The notes: generated by a model not told the origin, from the letters alone. 64,000 nt of DNA from Candidatus Arsenophonus triatominarum (GCF_001640365.1 NZ_LWMI01000017.1:1-64000), one strand, 5' to 3'; numbered from the stretch's first letter, positions 32,866 through 47,152 are shown. Made by a program: numbers and translations.

Positions 32866-35187
32866 ATGTTTGAGTGCAAGTCAATCCGGAGACAGGTGAG
32901 CGTTTTGGTCGCAAGTATTACCGCAATAATGGTACATAAGCTAATCCCTTTTAAGTTGAGAGAGCGTTTATATAAAATGAGAATAGAAGGTTTAAGCGGA
33001 AGATGGGCACTGGACGCAATAAATGCATTTGAAGCAAATGACATTGTAGAGAAATTACGCTCCGAACTTTCAATAGAAGAACGCCAAACTCTTTTTAACC
33101 GGTTGTTTGCATTGAAACATGAGAATTTAAAAGAGTTTTCAGCTGCATTGATTAACCTTGAAGAGATTAATATGCATAATATGCAGCTACCTCAAATTGA
33201 AATCATTCATTCCTATTTAAATAATATTAACGCAACTAACTCTAATTTACAAAACGCTAATCTTAGTCATTCTGAATTCAAAAATTCCATACTGAGAAAT
33301 GTAAAGTTGCAAAAAGCCAAATTGATAGGTGTTAATTTTAAGAATGCGGTTCTTGAAGGCGCTAATTTGCAAGAAGCCGATTTAACAGAATCTATTTTAA
33401 AAAAAGCAAAATTAAATGACGCAAACCTTGAATCAGCTGTTTTAAAAAATGCTAATCTTAGAAAGGCTGTTTTAAAAAATGCTAATTTGAAAAGCGCTAA
33501 TTTAGAAAAAACTGATTTATCTGAAGCTAATCTGGAATATGTTAATTTTGAAAATGCCAACTTAGAAAAAGCTGATACTCAATATGCTCTTATGTCTTAT
33601 GCAAGTTTAGAGGGTGCTAATTTAAAAGATGCTATTTTAGCTTACTCTGATTTAGATAATGTCGATTTCACTGAAGCGACTTTGGATGAGGCTATTTTAA
33701 ATTATTGCAAGCTAGATAATGCAAAATTCGATGGTGCTGCATTGAACAATGCAGAGATAAATGATGCATCTTTAATTGGGGTTTCATTTTTTGGCGCAAC
33801 ACTAGATGGTACTTCTATATCTTTTAAATTACCTAATGAATGGAATGAGAACACCCTTGATACATATATAAATCATATAACCAATGAGAATACTGGTAGC
33901 ATTCTAACTACATTAGGTAGTATTGATGATGAGTATTTTAATCTAAAAATAGAATTAGCCAATGATTTAATTAATTCACTTCGCAAAGCAAACGCCAATA
34001 TTACATCAGTTGCCGAACCGCTTATTGATGTTTTATCTAAAGAAGTATACCAAACTGATAGAAACATTTTCAATTTCATGCAAGAAGTATGTCATGGATA
34101 TTTTTCTAGGTATAATACGAATATCTTACTCAAGCCAAGAGAATCTGTTCTTAATGCTGCAATTAACTTTTTCAATCGCGATTTATCTTTGACGACTTCT
34201 GGTGAGTTTAATGCTGCTTTTATACAGTGCATTCAAGATGCCATAGACATTCCTGAAATGAAAGAAAAAGCGATTGGATTGTATAATGGATATCTTTCCC
34301 AAGCCCAGATAAGGCCGTTATTAACAAGAGAAACAGATTTAAAATCATTCTTTGGAAATTATTCAGGTCAACCTGACTGGTCAGACATTGATAGTAATAA
34401 TTATATTTTGCTATCCCCAGTAAATAATCAAAGATCAATGATGTTGTCATCTAGTAATCTCGATAAAATGCGTAATCCAAAGGAAACTATAAGTTGGGGT
34501 AATTTTTATCTATTTGATAATGGCAATATTTTACCAATAGGTAACTTGAATTTTGAAGATATATTTAAAGCACAATTTCCGCTGTTCTCTGGTCCTTACG
34601 CTTATTCTTTACGGAGTGTACGTTTTAAAAACTTACTGGATTTACTGGATCTCGGCGGAGAGCTTAATCAGAAGTTTTTATTAGCACTAAATCAGAGAAT
34701 TATAACTAATGTTAATGATAAAATGGTTAGTAATGTGAAACAAACTCAATTAAGCGAAATTTTTAATGAAAAACTTGATTTTGATGAAAATAGTAATCCT
34801 TTTTTAAAGCTGGAGCATTATAATGAAATATTAGGGGTTTATAACTTGACTTGTGACAGCGAACAAGAAAAAGCAAAAAGTTTTTTATCCCTTAGCGCTG
34901 TTTTTAGTCGTTATTCATCTAGCGAGGTATTTGGTACAGAACTCGATTCCCCATTGGCACTACGGTATTATAGCTCAGCACTCATGCGTAAGGCCCATGA
35001 ACTCAGTTCAGCAGTTTTTATTGGGGGTAGAGACAACGTAGACCAATTCGTAGACTGGAATAACAGACTTCTTGGGATGGGTGGTTCTTTCTCTTGCACC
35101 GCAATCTTATCAAATATGATGATAGAGCATGCAAAAGCTAAATTTCCTGGTGTCATAAATTCTCTACTATCGCCAGCATGGAGCTAA
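32866..35187 (+). CDS. sopA: SopA/NleL-family HECT-like E3 ubiquitin ligase effector
   Basis: The protein has 773 residues from ATG 32866 (TTG at 32857 would add 3). After a ~110-residue leader comes a long pentapeptide-repeat β-helix (about 110-320; repeats such as NANLEKADL, SANLEKTDL), then the SopA-like central domain (FFGNYSGQPDWSDIDSNNYI; TISWGNFYLFDNGN) and the SopA-like catalytic domain (SRYSSSEVFGTELDSPLALR, then GGSFSCTAI). The Cys in FSCTA (residue 744 from this ATG) aligns with catalytic Cys753 of Salmonella SopA and E. coli NleL. The length matches SopA (782). Secreted by a type III system, such effectors ubiquitinate host proteins. It lies 29 bp after the parG-like gene, with no clear own promoter seen, and appears intact. 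Symbol by family only. Confidence 0.92.
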   Translation: MFECKSIRRQVSVLVASITAIMVHKLIPFKLRERLYKMRIEGLSGRWALDAINAFEANDIVEKLRSELSIEERQTLFNRLFALKHENLKEFSAALINLEEINMHNMQLPQIEIIHSYLNNINATNSNLQNANLSHSEFKNSILRNVKLQKAKLIGVNFKNAVLEGANLQEADLTESILKKAKLNDANLESAVLKNANLRKAVLKNANLKSANLEKTDLSEANLEYVNFENANLEKADTQYALMSYASLEGANLKDAILAYSDLDNVDFTEATLDEAILNYCKLDNAKFDGAALNNAEINDASLIGVSFFGATLDGTSISFKLPNEWNENTLDTYINHITNENTGSILTTLGSIDDEYFNLKIELANDLINSLRKANANITSVAEPLIDVLSKEVYQTDRNIFNFMQEVCHGYFSRYNTNILLKPRESVLNAAINFFNRDLSLTTSGEFNAAFIQCIQDAIDIPEMKEKAIGLYNGYLSQAQIRPLLTRETDLKSFFGNYSGQPDWSDIDSNNYILLSPVNNQRSMMLSSSNLDKMRNPKETISWGNFYLFDNGNILPIGNLNFEDIFKAQFPLFSGPYAYSLRSVRFKNLLDLLDLGGELNQKFLLALNQRIITNVNDKMVSNVKQTQLSEIFNEKLDFDENSNPFLKLEHYNEILGVYNLTCDSEQEKAKSFLSLSAVFSRYSSSEVFGTELDSPLALRYYSSALMRKAHELSSAVFIGGRDNVDQFVDWNNRLLGMGGSFSCTAILSNMMIEHAKAKFPGVINSLLSPAWS

Positions 35188-35265
35188 GCGTTTACGCTGT
35201 ATTGACTGGTGTTGAATATGTCAGCTAGAGACTCAAAGGGTCAGAAAATTCATATTCTTATAAAC

Positions 35266-35279
35266 CACGAGTTTCGCAA
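35266..35279 (+). repeat. MITE-1 end scrap
   Basis: CACGAGTTTCGCA, the outer 13 bp of MITE-1, without the rest of the element. Confidence 0.6.
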
Positions 35280-35305
35280 TCTCCAAAAAAAGAAGTATAA
35301 AGTTC

Positions 35306-35973
35306 ATGTATAGGAAATTAATACCCGAAATGGTTACTCATTAACCTGCGCCATGATAAAATCCTTTTTATTTTCTTCTAAATTTTGCCAAAATTATGTT
35401 GTGAAGGTTGAGATAAGGAACGGAATAGATGGTTAAAAAACGATTGATTGTTAATCAATTTTGAACAAAAGGATAGATCTACCCTGTCGTGAGTTTTTAT
35501 CGCCACCGCAAACAAGCCAGATCATGGTGATGTGCCATAAGTTCTTTACGATTCAATCCAAAATTCATTCCTGCGAAAAGTAATTTTTTCCCACATTAAG
35601 AGACAAGCAAGTGGATCGACTTTAAAGACGTGTTGATACACGTTTCGCCAGGAGACTTTTTTAGCGGGTTTTTTATCTTGCTGGGCTAAGGGATAAATGA
35701 CCTCCGTTAACATTTTTCGCATCCGTGCTGATGGACTTAAAAAGCCGTAATAGCGGATCATGTGAAACCATTTTTCTGGCACATGAGACGCAAACTGGGT
35801 AATAAATTCATCGGATGTCATGACCAGGTCTTCCTGTTTTTTCGTGCGGTGGCTCTTATAGCGTAACGTGATGTTATCTTCGCCGGAATAATGTTTTAAG
35901 CGACTGAGCGAGACAGGGGGTTTCTTTAGATAAAATCCGAGATAAAGGGTGACATGGGTAATATTGGAAAGAA
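35306..35973 (-). mobile_element. IS91-family 3' half
   Basis: The 3' end lies next to GTTC (35302-35305). The transposase C-terminal part (MTSDEFITQFASHVPEKWFH ...) has one extra base near 35597. The element is cut at 35974 by an IS630 fragment. Confidence 0.9.
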
Positions 35974-35975
35974 TA

Positions 35976-36216
35976 TAGCTAGGCGACTTAATTTTGATTA
36001 CAAGGTGTGTTATGAGTTATACAATTGATTTTCGACGTAAAGTAATATCTGTAAGGAAAGCCGAAGGTTTAACAATTCGAGAAACTGCGAAACAATTCCG
36101 TATTGGAAAAGCGTCTTTAGTACGTTGGCTTAAACGACCAGAGCCAAAAAATTCAACGCCACGTAAGAGGAAGCTCGATAAAAATGCTTTAGCAAAAGAT
36201 GTGGAACAGTATCCAG
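35976..36216 (+). mobile_element. IS630-family 5' fragment
   Basis: TA-flanked left end and first ~70 codons of the transposase, cut at 36217 by IS3. Confidence 0.92.
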
Positions 36217-37436
<1,220 letters not shown>

Positions 37437-37595
37437 CTAACTAATTGATGGAATGATTGAGCATTATTTAATTACTGCACTAAATCTTTGATAAGAATTA
37501 CCTCAAAAAGACTCTTCTGTGCCATTCGTCACATAAACAGGAGTAACGGTAATAATCTGTTTGACCAGGCATGTATTTAACCGCAAAATACTGTA

Positions 37596-37625
37596 CATGT
37601 ATACATCATTGGATGTATATACATG
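37596..37625. promoter_or_regulatory. dyad operator upstream of nanH
   Basis: CATGTATACATC, spacer ATTG, then GATGTATATACATG form a long inverted repeat ending 19 bp before the nanH start. It could be a repressor site overlapping the promoter. The CTGT-start half resembles a LexA site only partly. Confidence 0.55.
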
Positions 37626-37635
37626 ATTTTATTAA

Positions 37636-38793
<1,158 letters not shown>

Positions 38794-38811
38794 CCATCAA
38801 GAAACAGCCAT

Positions 38812-38840
38812 TGCTGCTATATGTTATATAGCAGCAGTTT
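38812..38840 (+). terminator. terminator after nanH
   Basis: Perfect 11-bp stem TGCTGCTATAT/ATATAGCAGCA with a 3-base loop, followed by GTTTC; located 19 bp after the stop. Confidence 0.75.
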
Positions 38841-38859
38841 CTACTACATAACCATATTT

Positions 38860-38977
38860 TTATCTCTGGGCGGGTTTCTCAGGCTAGTCAGGTTTTGAGG
38901 TGTCCACCCTGTTTACCAGACCCCGATACTTTTTCCACTCGTCGAGCTGCACTTTCTCTTCATCAGTTCCGCTTATT
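38860..38977 (-). pseudogene. phage tail-fibre assembly protein (Tfa) C-terminal remnant
   Basis: The minus strand reads [29 protein letters not shown], stop, PEKPAQR, matching the ending of lambdoid Tfa proteins (DEEKxxLxxWKxYRVxLxRVD...WPxxP). The conserved Trp is a TAG. It is cut by IS256 and supports a prophage origin for the adjacent nanH. Confidence 0.75.
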
Positions 38978-40418
38978 CTTGGACTAACCACCCGATGGGC
39001 ATAAGGAATTGTTAGGACTCTATATAGCTAGGCGACTTAATTTTGATTACAAGGTGTGTTATGAGTTATACAATTGATTTTCGACGTAAAGTAATATCTG
39101 TAAGGAAAGCCGAAGGTTTAACAATTCGAGAAACTGCGAAACAATTCCGTATTGGAAAAGCGTCTTTAGTACGTTGGCTTAAACGACCAGAGCCAAAAAA
39201 TTCAACGCCACGTAAGAGGAAGCTCGATAAAAATGCTTTAGCAAAAGATGTGGAACAGTATCCAGATGCTTACCAAAAGGAACGGGCAGAGCGATTCGGT
39301 GTTTGTAAAAAGACTATTTGGCAATCCCTTAAAAAGCTGGGATTAACCTATAAAAAAACTCTATTCCATCCAAAAACCAACGAAAGCGACAGGCTGGCAC
39401 ATCAGCAAAAAAGACAACAGTATGAAAAAAAAGATAAATCTGTTGTTTTTATTGATGAAAGTGGTTTTTCACATGACACTCCACGAACTCACGGCTATTC
39501 CCCAAAAGGTCACCGTTGTTTTGGCCTGAAAAACTGGGGGTGCTAAGGGAAGAACAAATGTTATTGGCGCTTTATTGGGAACAACCCTTTTTGCTATCGG
39601 ATTATTTGATTGCAATATTAATCGTGATGTTTTTTATGTTTGGATCACAAAAATATTGCTCCCAGAACTTCCTGAAAATTCTGTTATTTTTATGGACAAC
39701 GCTAGCTTTCACAAAGGTAAGAATATTGAACAGGCAATTATAAACGCAGGACACCAGATAGAATATTTGCCTGTGTATTCACCAGATTTAAATCCTATAG
39801 AACATAAATGGTCTCAAGCTAAACGTAAAAAGATGGAAACAGGATGCACTATCGATGACCTGTTTTTAATACATATGCTGTAATCAAAATTAAGTCGCCT
39901 AGCTATATGTCTGAAACAGAAGGAGCACATCATTGGTTGAGCGTTCTGACTGACTTACATAACCGTGGTATACAAGATATTCTAATCGCTTGTGTTGACG
40001 GATTAAAAGGGTTTCCAGAAGCGATAGCCAGTATTTTCCCGCAGACAGAAGTTCAGCTATGCGTAGTTCATCAAATTCGCAATAGCTTACGTTATATTGC
40101 CAGTAAAGACCAAAAAGCCTTTATGGCTGATTTAAAGCCGGTTTATCGTGCAGATATTAAAGCGGCTGCTGAGCTTGCCCTTGATGAACTGGAAACGAAA
40201 TGGGGTGAAAAATACCCGATAGTGCTAGAATCCTGGCGAAGTAAATGGGAGTTGCTCAGTGCTTATTTTCGATACCCTAAAGCCATTAGAAAACCCATTT
40301 ATACGACCAATGCTAGTAACTGGGCGTTAACCATTGCTCAATTGTCCATCTATTTTAAAGGGCGCCTAGATGGTATAATCAAAATATAGAATCCCCTGAC
40401 ACAGAATTATGAACACCC
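38978..40418 (+). mobile_element. IS256-family 3' part, interrupted by IS630
   Basis: It starts mid-transposase (LGLTT, with a one-base insertion), is split at 39024 by IS630 and resumes at 39906 (MSETEGAHHWLSVLTDLHNR ...) to the right terminal repeat. The Trp codon near 40247 is intact, and a ~90-bp deletion near 40312 removes the NAVEAVHRQF region. Confidence 0.92.
39025..39905 (+). mobile_element. IS630-family element, 7-A copy
   Basis: TA at 39023-39024 and 39906-39907. With 7 A the first 167 codons are one frame through FIDESGF and the NWG segment. One extra G near 39536 then shifts the frame, separating the last DDE part. Confidence 0.95.
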
Positions 40419-40729
40419 TCGTTCGGCCTCTAAATGCTTCGGCATGACTGCCATGCCATGAGCTTATCGGGTGTTGACTGATGCTCAATTAGCAGATAGA
40501 TATAACCTTGTTCCTTTTCTGTTTTGACAAAATACAGGATATCACTCTGATAGTTTTTCATCTCACTATCGACGAATGAGCCAGATTCCACTTTGAGGCT
40601 ATCCAAATCACACAATGCTTTAATTTCATCCGGCAGCCAAATCTCAAAGAAGTCTTTAGCCGTCTTTTTTTCACTCAGAAATTGGCGAAATACAGCATCA
40701 TGGGGCGTTGGGGTGAATTTTTTAATCAT
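40419..40729 (-). pseudogene. Rpn-family nuclease, 5' fragment
   Basis: The first ~93 codons of an Rpn gene (MIKKFTPTPHDAVFRQFLSE, then SFVDSEMKNYQSD, LLIEHQSTPDKL) are present. After MAW a short deletion shifts the frame into the AVMPKHLEAE segment, and IS256 ends it. Start codon lies 7 bp downstream of the effector stop, so the two were probably co-transcribed. This copy shows the undamaged N-terminus missing at 3683. Confidence 0.85.
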
Positions 40730-40736
40730 TTAAGAT

Positions 40737-41879
40737 TTAAGCGTACCTTCTAATATACTGATATGCTGATGGATAATTTTCCCTATTCTCTAAAATAAAA
40801 TTATCTATTTCTTTGAGTAATTCTGATTTATTAACATTTGTTTTATCTACTTTCGCATAAATATCACCATTTATTGGTCCTTTATAATATTTATTAGACG
40901 AAATTTGTGATGAATTAAATTGAATTTCCTCATAAATAGGTTCATTACTCTGGTTGTATGACTCTAAATGAATAGGTTGATTATGGAGTTCATAAGAACT
41001 ATGAAATCTTTCTTTAAAAGGATTTTGATATAACCAAATAACTTGACTATTAAATTCCTCAGCTAAAAATTTTATTACCTCTTTTTTTGCTTTTTCCTCA
41101 ATTTTATGTAAATTGGCATAGGCTTTATAAAGCCATTCTTTAGGTGTCCGTCGCGTGTCAAAAACTTCATTAACATCTATATATCTTTGTGCTGAGTTAT
41201 TGTAATAATCGAAACATTTTATTTGTAACGAAATCCATTCTTGAATAATACGTGGTTCTTGTACCATTTTTTCTTTTGTAAAATCGTTTAATAAATTCAA
41301 ATGAAAATTTCTTTTATTTAAAAAATAAATTTCTTTAGTTGGCGCTGAAATACCTTTTATTTCACCATTAGGCATATAAGATATTTTATCTAAAGCGTTA
41401 AAAACATTTTCACTCTTCTTAAGATTGTTGGTCTCTAAGAATCCACTTTTATTGGTTAATTCTGCTTCTTTGATAGCAGAAATATCTTTTTTTGTATTTT
41501 TTACTCCATACACGAATTGATGTTCATCAATTACTCCAGTTATAGAAAAGGTAAAAATACAGTTTTCTTTTTCTTGTTTTATAGACGCTTGGAATTTATC
41601 TTTATAAGAGGGATATACCATTTCACTGAGTTTATGAAAAGAAACTATTTTTTTAAATACTTCTTGATTGCTTAACCCATCATTATTGTGAGTTAACTCG
41701 TAAATGTGCTTCAATGCTTCACTTTTATTGGTTCCACAAAGCCAGTCTTTAATTTTTTCCCATACTCCAATATATGTAGCTTCTTCTTTTGAAGAACTAT
41801 TAATAGCGTGCTGAACATCTTCATGGCTAAGGGTTCTATCGAATAGGAATAAAGAATTACCTTGAATAGGAAGTGACAT
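40737..41879 (-). CDS. putative type III effector: WEKI translocation domain plus EPIYEEI tyrosine motif
   Basis: 380 residues, intact, with RBS AAGGAG. The N-terminus has VWEKIKDWLCGTN (W40) followed by KSEALKHIYELTH and a TFSITGVIDEH segment. This reproduces the conserved N-terminal domain of Salmonella SspH2/SseI/SlrP/SifA-type effectors (WEKM/I-x-x-FF, then EALECIWTIC). The middle (about 130-300) is unlike anything I know, mostly helical and polar. The C-terminus carries EPIYEEI (313-319, Tyr316) and GDIYAKVD (Tyr341), which resemble EPIYA-type and Src-family phosphorylation/SH2 motifs. Two further copies are broken (11157-12177, 1246-1467). It is followed by an Rpn gene. Effector function is inferred. 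Confidence 0.8.
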   Translation of the reverse strand: MSLPIQGNSLFLFDRTLSHEDVQHAINSSSKEEATYIGVWEKIKDWLCGTNKSEALKHIYELTHNNDGLSNQEVFKKIVSFHKLSEMVYPSYKDKFQASIKQEKENCIFTFSITGVIDEHQFVYGVKNTKKDISAIKEAELTNKSGFLETNNLKKSENVFNALDKISYMPNGEIKGISAPTKEIYFLNKRNFHLNLLNDFTKEKMVQEPRIIQEWISLQIKCFDYYNNSAQRYIDVNEVFDTRRTPKEWLYKAYANLHKIEEKAKKEVIKFLAEEFNSQVIWLYQNPFKERFHSSYELHNQPIHLESYNQSNEPIYEEIQFNSSQISSNKYYKGPINGDIYAKVDKTNVNKSELLKEIDNFILENRENYPSAYQYIRRYA

Positions 41880-41981
41880 AATAGCTCCTTTTTTACCTCA
41901 AATTTGTTTTTATTATTACAAATAAACAAGGTATAGTGAATACGCTATATATGTATACTTCATCACATAATCCAGCCATAC

Positions 41982-42013
41982 AAAAACGCCCCCTATCTTC
42001 TCAGGGGCATTTT
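41982..42013. terminator. Rho-independent terminator hairpin
   Basis: AAAAACGCCCC and GGGGCATTTTT stems around a TATCTTCTCA loop, between the effector promoter region and the end of recT; nearly the same hairpin occurs at 3542 and 12485. Confidence 0.7.
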
Positions 42014-43354
42014 TGCTTTAATGACTCGGACTAAATCGGTATTTCTTCCGTTCTTCGAGCACTGCGCCCGTCTCTTTGGCGTTTTTGTCCGCCTCAAAAA
42101 ATCCGTGGACGATTCACCGTCTGGAAATCGCCAAGCGTTACTGCCGTTTGCGAGCCTTGCCATCCACACTTCGCTATCTTTGTTGGGTGGAATTAACCGC
42201 TTTTTGCTCGCTTTCATTTTTTCACGGAGTTGAATTTTTTCGTCATCAGACAACTCGGCGGACAATACTGTACAATGCTCAACGATTTCAGCAAGGCTTT
42301 TTTCGTCGGTGGCATCGTCGAGAGCGATTAGTGCGGCTTCCAGTTTTGACGAATCAGTGGCTTTCGGTTCAGGTTGTGACGCGGTCACTGTTTCCGGCTT
42401 TTGACGCAATTTTTCGTTACGCTCACGGATAACACCCCTCAGCGATAGTCGTTTAAACGAAGTAGGAGCCATTCTAAGCGGTTTTTCTGCTAAATTAAGT
42501 TTTTTTACCTCAAGCAGAGAAAACATCTCAGAGGCGCAAGGAAGCCGTCTGGCGAGACGATGAATCACTGTTTTGAGCGCCATTCTGTCAAACCACTGCA
42601 CCCACGGGCTTGAGTCGTATTTTGCGCTTGGTACTGTATCCCGTATCTTCTCCACGTCAGAGCGATTCATCACCTCGACGACGAGTTCACCGCTATTAAG
42701 TTTTGCGAAGGCATAGACTTTCACTAAGCATGTTGCTCAATAGTGAAATAAAGTTGCTTAAAATAAAAACAAGTTAGATACATCTAAAAAATACAAAAAT
42801 AGTTTATTTTTTAATCTTACATAGGTTATTTTTAATGCAAAAATTGATGATTTTATCATCATCGGCTGGTTTTTTTGTAAGTCATAATTAATTTTGCTAT
42901 TGAGCAACAGGCTTACTACCTCATCATCATCAACAAACGCCGGACGGTGAGTTAAATGCTCGCCGTTTTCGTCAATTACATATTCAAACCTGTCTTGAGC
43001 ATAGACAACCTTTGCAATGATATTAGCCACCTAACTGGATTGACGGGCGCGTTTGATGACGCCGTCAACCATCGGCATGTAGACGGCCTTTTTCACAAAC
43101 TGATTGTTGACTTTGGTACTGCGAACAACGAGAGCAGCTTCTCGTCCATCTGGCATGAGTCCATCTTTGGCGCAACTGGTTAAGGTGAGCACCAGTGATT
43201 GTTTATCGGCTTTTTGCAAATCCGCATTTTCAATCAATGCAGTGGCGGCGGTTCGGGTGACCTGAGCAGGTAACAGGGCGGCTATTCCCTGTTGCATAAT
43301 GACCGATTGCAGATTGGCATAAACGTTACTCATCGTTTCCAGTTCGGTATTCAT
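41993..43354 (-). pseudogene. recT: RecT-family single-strand annealing protein, split by MITE-2 and a stop
   Basis: The start MNTELETMSNVYANLQSVIM leads into a RecT core (TALIENADLQKADKQSLVLT, CAKDGLMPDGREAALV, YMPMVDGVIKRA). A TAG at 43031-43033 follows RQSS. The frame continues VANIIAKVVYAQDRFEYVID, HLTHRPAFVDDDEVV, is interrupted by MITE-2 (42726-42914), and resumes KVYAFAKLNSGELVVEVMNR, SPWVQWFDRMALKTVIHRLA. The region after about 42500 is a variable polar tail. RecT pairs complementary strands in phage recombination and works with RecE, whose end overlaps this start (ATGA). Confidence 0.88.
42726..42914 (+). repeat. MITE-2 copy in recT, TSD ACT
   Basis: 189-bp element with ends AAGCATGTTGCTCAATAG and CTATTGAGCAACAGGCTT. 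ACT is duplicated at 42723-42725 and 42915-42917. Excising it with one ACT restores the recT frame DDDEVV-KVYAF. Confidence 0.93.
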
Positions 43355-43595
43355 GCTACACCCCCTTCTAGCACTAGAGCTTCTCTGCGTTTTCTGTCTG
43401 CCTGTTTTGCCCAGAAAGGACGGGATATCATCGCAAAGGCTTGTGTTTCTGCTCCGTCTTCAAGTGCATCAATCACGCTGTTAACCTGAATTACACCCTC
43501 TTCACTATCTTCTTCGTCCAGCATACCCAACTGCACGGGATAGTGCCCACACTCCGGTCTTTTGCCAATCGCACAGAACAGAAAATCAATATCAA
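43351..43595 (-). pseudogene. recE: RecE-like exonuclease, C-terminal end
   Basis: The last ~80 codons of recE (LDIDFLFCAIGKRPECGHYP, then MLDEEDSEEGVIQVNSVIDA, SRPFWAKQADRKRREALVLE) end in a stop overlapping the recT ATG, as expected for a recET operon. The 5' part is replaced by an IS91 end at 43596. Confidence 0.85.
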
Positions 43596-43633
43596 GATGG
43601 TCGCCTATGGCGACGACTTGTCATTGCTTGTTA
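43596..43633 (+). mobile_element. IS91 5'-end scrap
   Basis: GATGGTCGCCTATGGCGACG and the next ~18 bp match the 5' end of the IS91 copies at 18448 and 51881; IS630 cuts it at a TA. Confidence 0.85.
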
Positions 43634-45410
<1,777 letters not shown>

Positions 45411-46780
45411 GTTTGAGTCTCATGTGCCAGAAAAATGGTTTCACATGATCCGTTATTACGGCTTTTTAAGTCCATCAGCACGGATGCGAAAAATGTTAAC
45501 GGAGGTTGTTTATCCTTTAGCCCAGCAAGATAAAAAAACCGCTAAAAAAGTCACCTGGCGAAACATGTATCAACACGTCTTTAAAGTCGATCCACTTGCT
45601 TGTCTCTTATGTGGGAAAAAATTACTTTTCGCAGGAATGAATTTTGGATTGAATCGTAAAGAACTTATGGCACGTCACCATGATCTGGCTTGTTTGCGGT
45701 GGCGATAAAAACTCACGACAGGGTAGATCTATCCTTTTGTTCAAAATTGATTAATATAGCTAGGCGACTTAATTTTGATTACAAGGTGTGTTATGAGTTA
45801 TACAATTGATTTTCGACGTAAAGTAATATCTGTAAGGAAAGCCGAAGGTTTAACAATTCGAGAAACTGCGAAACAATTCCGTATTGGAAAAGCGTCTTTA
45901 GTACGTTGGCTTAAACGACCAGAGCCAAAAAATTCAACGCCACGTAAGAGGAAGCTCGATAAAAATGCTTTAGCAAAAGATGTGGAACAGTATCCAGATG
46001 CTTACCAAAAGGAACGGGCAGAGCGATTCGGTGTTTGTAAAAAGACTATTTGGCAATCCCTTAAAAAGCTGGGATTAACCTATAAAAAAAACTCTATTCC
46101 ATCCAAAAACCAACGAAAGCGACAGGCTGGCACATCAGCAAAAAAGACAACAGTATGAAAAAAAAGATAAATCTGTTGTTTTTATTGATGAAAGTGGTTT
46201 TTCACATGACACTCCACGAACTCACGGCTATTCCCCAAAAGGTCACCGTTGTTTTGGCCTGAAAAACTGGGGTGCTAAGGGAAGAACAAATGTTATTGGC
46301 GCTTTATTGGGAACAACCCTTTTTGCTATCGGATTATTTGATTGCAATATTAATCGTGATGTTTTTTATGTTTGGATCACAAAAATATTGCTCCCAGAAC
46401 TTCCTGAAAATTCTGTTATTTTTATGGACAACGCTAGCTTTCACAAAGGTAAGAATATTGAACAGGCAATTATAAACGCAGGACACCAGATAGAATATTT
46501 GCCTGTGTATTCACCAGATTTAAATCCTATAGAACATAAATGGTCTCAAGCTAAACGTAAAAAGATGGAAACAGGATGCACTATCGATGACCTGTTTTTA
46601 ATACATATGCTGTAATCAAAATTAAGTCGCCTAGCTATAATTAATCGGTTTTTAACCATCTATTCCGTTCCTTATCTCAACCTTCAACATAATTTTGGCA
46701 AAATTTAGAAGAAAATAAAAAGGATTTCATCATGGCGCAGGTTAATGAGTAACCATTTCGGATATTAATTTATTATACAT
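45411..46780 (+). mobile_element. IS91-family 3' part interrupted by IS630
   Basis: It starts at GTCTCATGTGCCAG of the transposase and keeps an open 94-residue C-terminal frame (45424-45708). IS630 (45757-46637) lies in the 3' terminal region. The 3' end is followed by GAAC (46781-46784), the alternative target tetranucleotide. Confidence 0.9.
45757..46637 (+). mobile_element. IS630-family element, 8-A copy
   Basis: Complete, TA at 45755-45756 and 46638-46639. Apart from the 8-A tract near 46085 the whole transposase sequence is open, making this one of the best representative copies. Confidence 0.95.
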
Positions 46781-46784
46781 GAAC

Positions 46785-47152
46785 AATCAATTTTTAATGG
46801 CAATTGCCATCATGTTGTTTTTTTAAATTTATAATAAATTAACAAAAAAATAAAATTAAATTTTTAATAAAATCATATAGACATCAAATAAAACACAAAA
46901 GAATCTAAATATATTATTTTCTTAAATAACAATTGGTTGGCAAATAGGTATTTTTATGCCACTTTTTAACGGCAAATTTAATAAAAAATATAAATTAATT
47001 AATAAAAAATAACTATATTTCATATAATTAAAATAATAATTTTGCGTATAGCGTGTAAGTTAGTAGTAGAAAAAGCGGATTTAGGTAGGTAAAATTGAAA
47101 GTCATTATTGGAATTTCTTTGAAAAATTATTTTGCTTTATAGGGGCGACAAT
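46785..47152. other. gene-free AT-rich stretch
   Basis: No coding frame, hairpin terminator or repeat array is evident. The last ~110 bp, directly before the small ORF at 47153, are about 85% identical by eye to the region upstream of the second lytic-transglycosylase copy (51362-51470, minus strand), so they probably hold a shared promoter. Confidence 0.5.

Noticed and set aside
33267..33560. 97-residue minus-strand frame inside the SopA-type gene
   Set aside because: Its periodic composition is the reverse complement of the pentapeptide repeats; no RBS or other support.
37591..37606. LexA box before nanH
   Set aside because: Only one half (CTGT) fits; the CTGT-N8-ACAG pattern is not complete, so I report only a palindrome.
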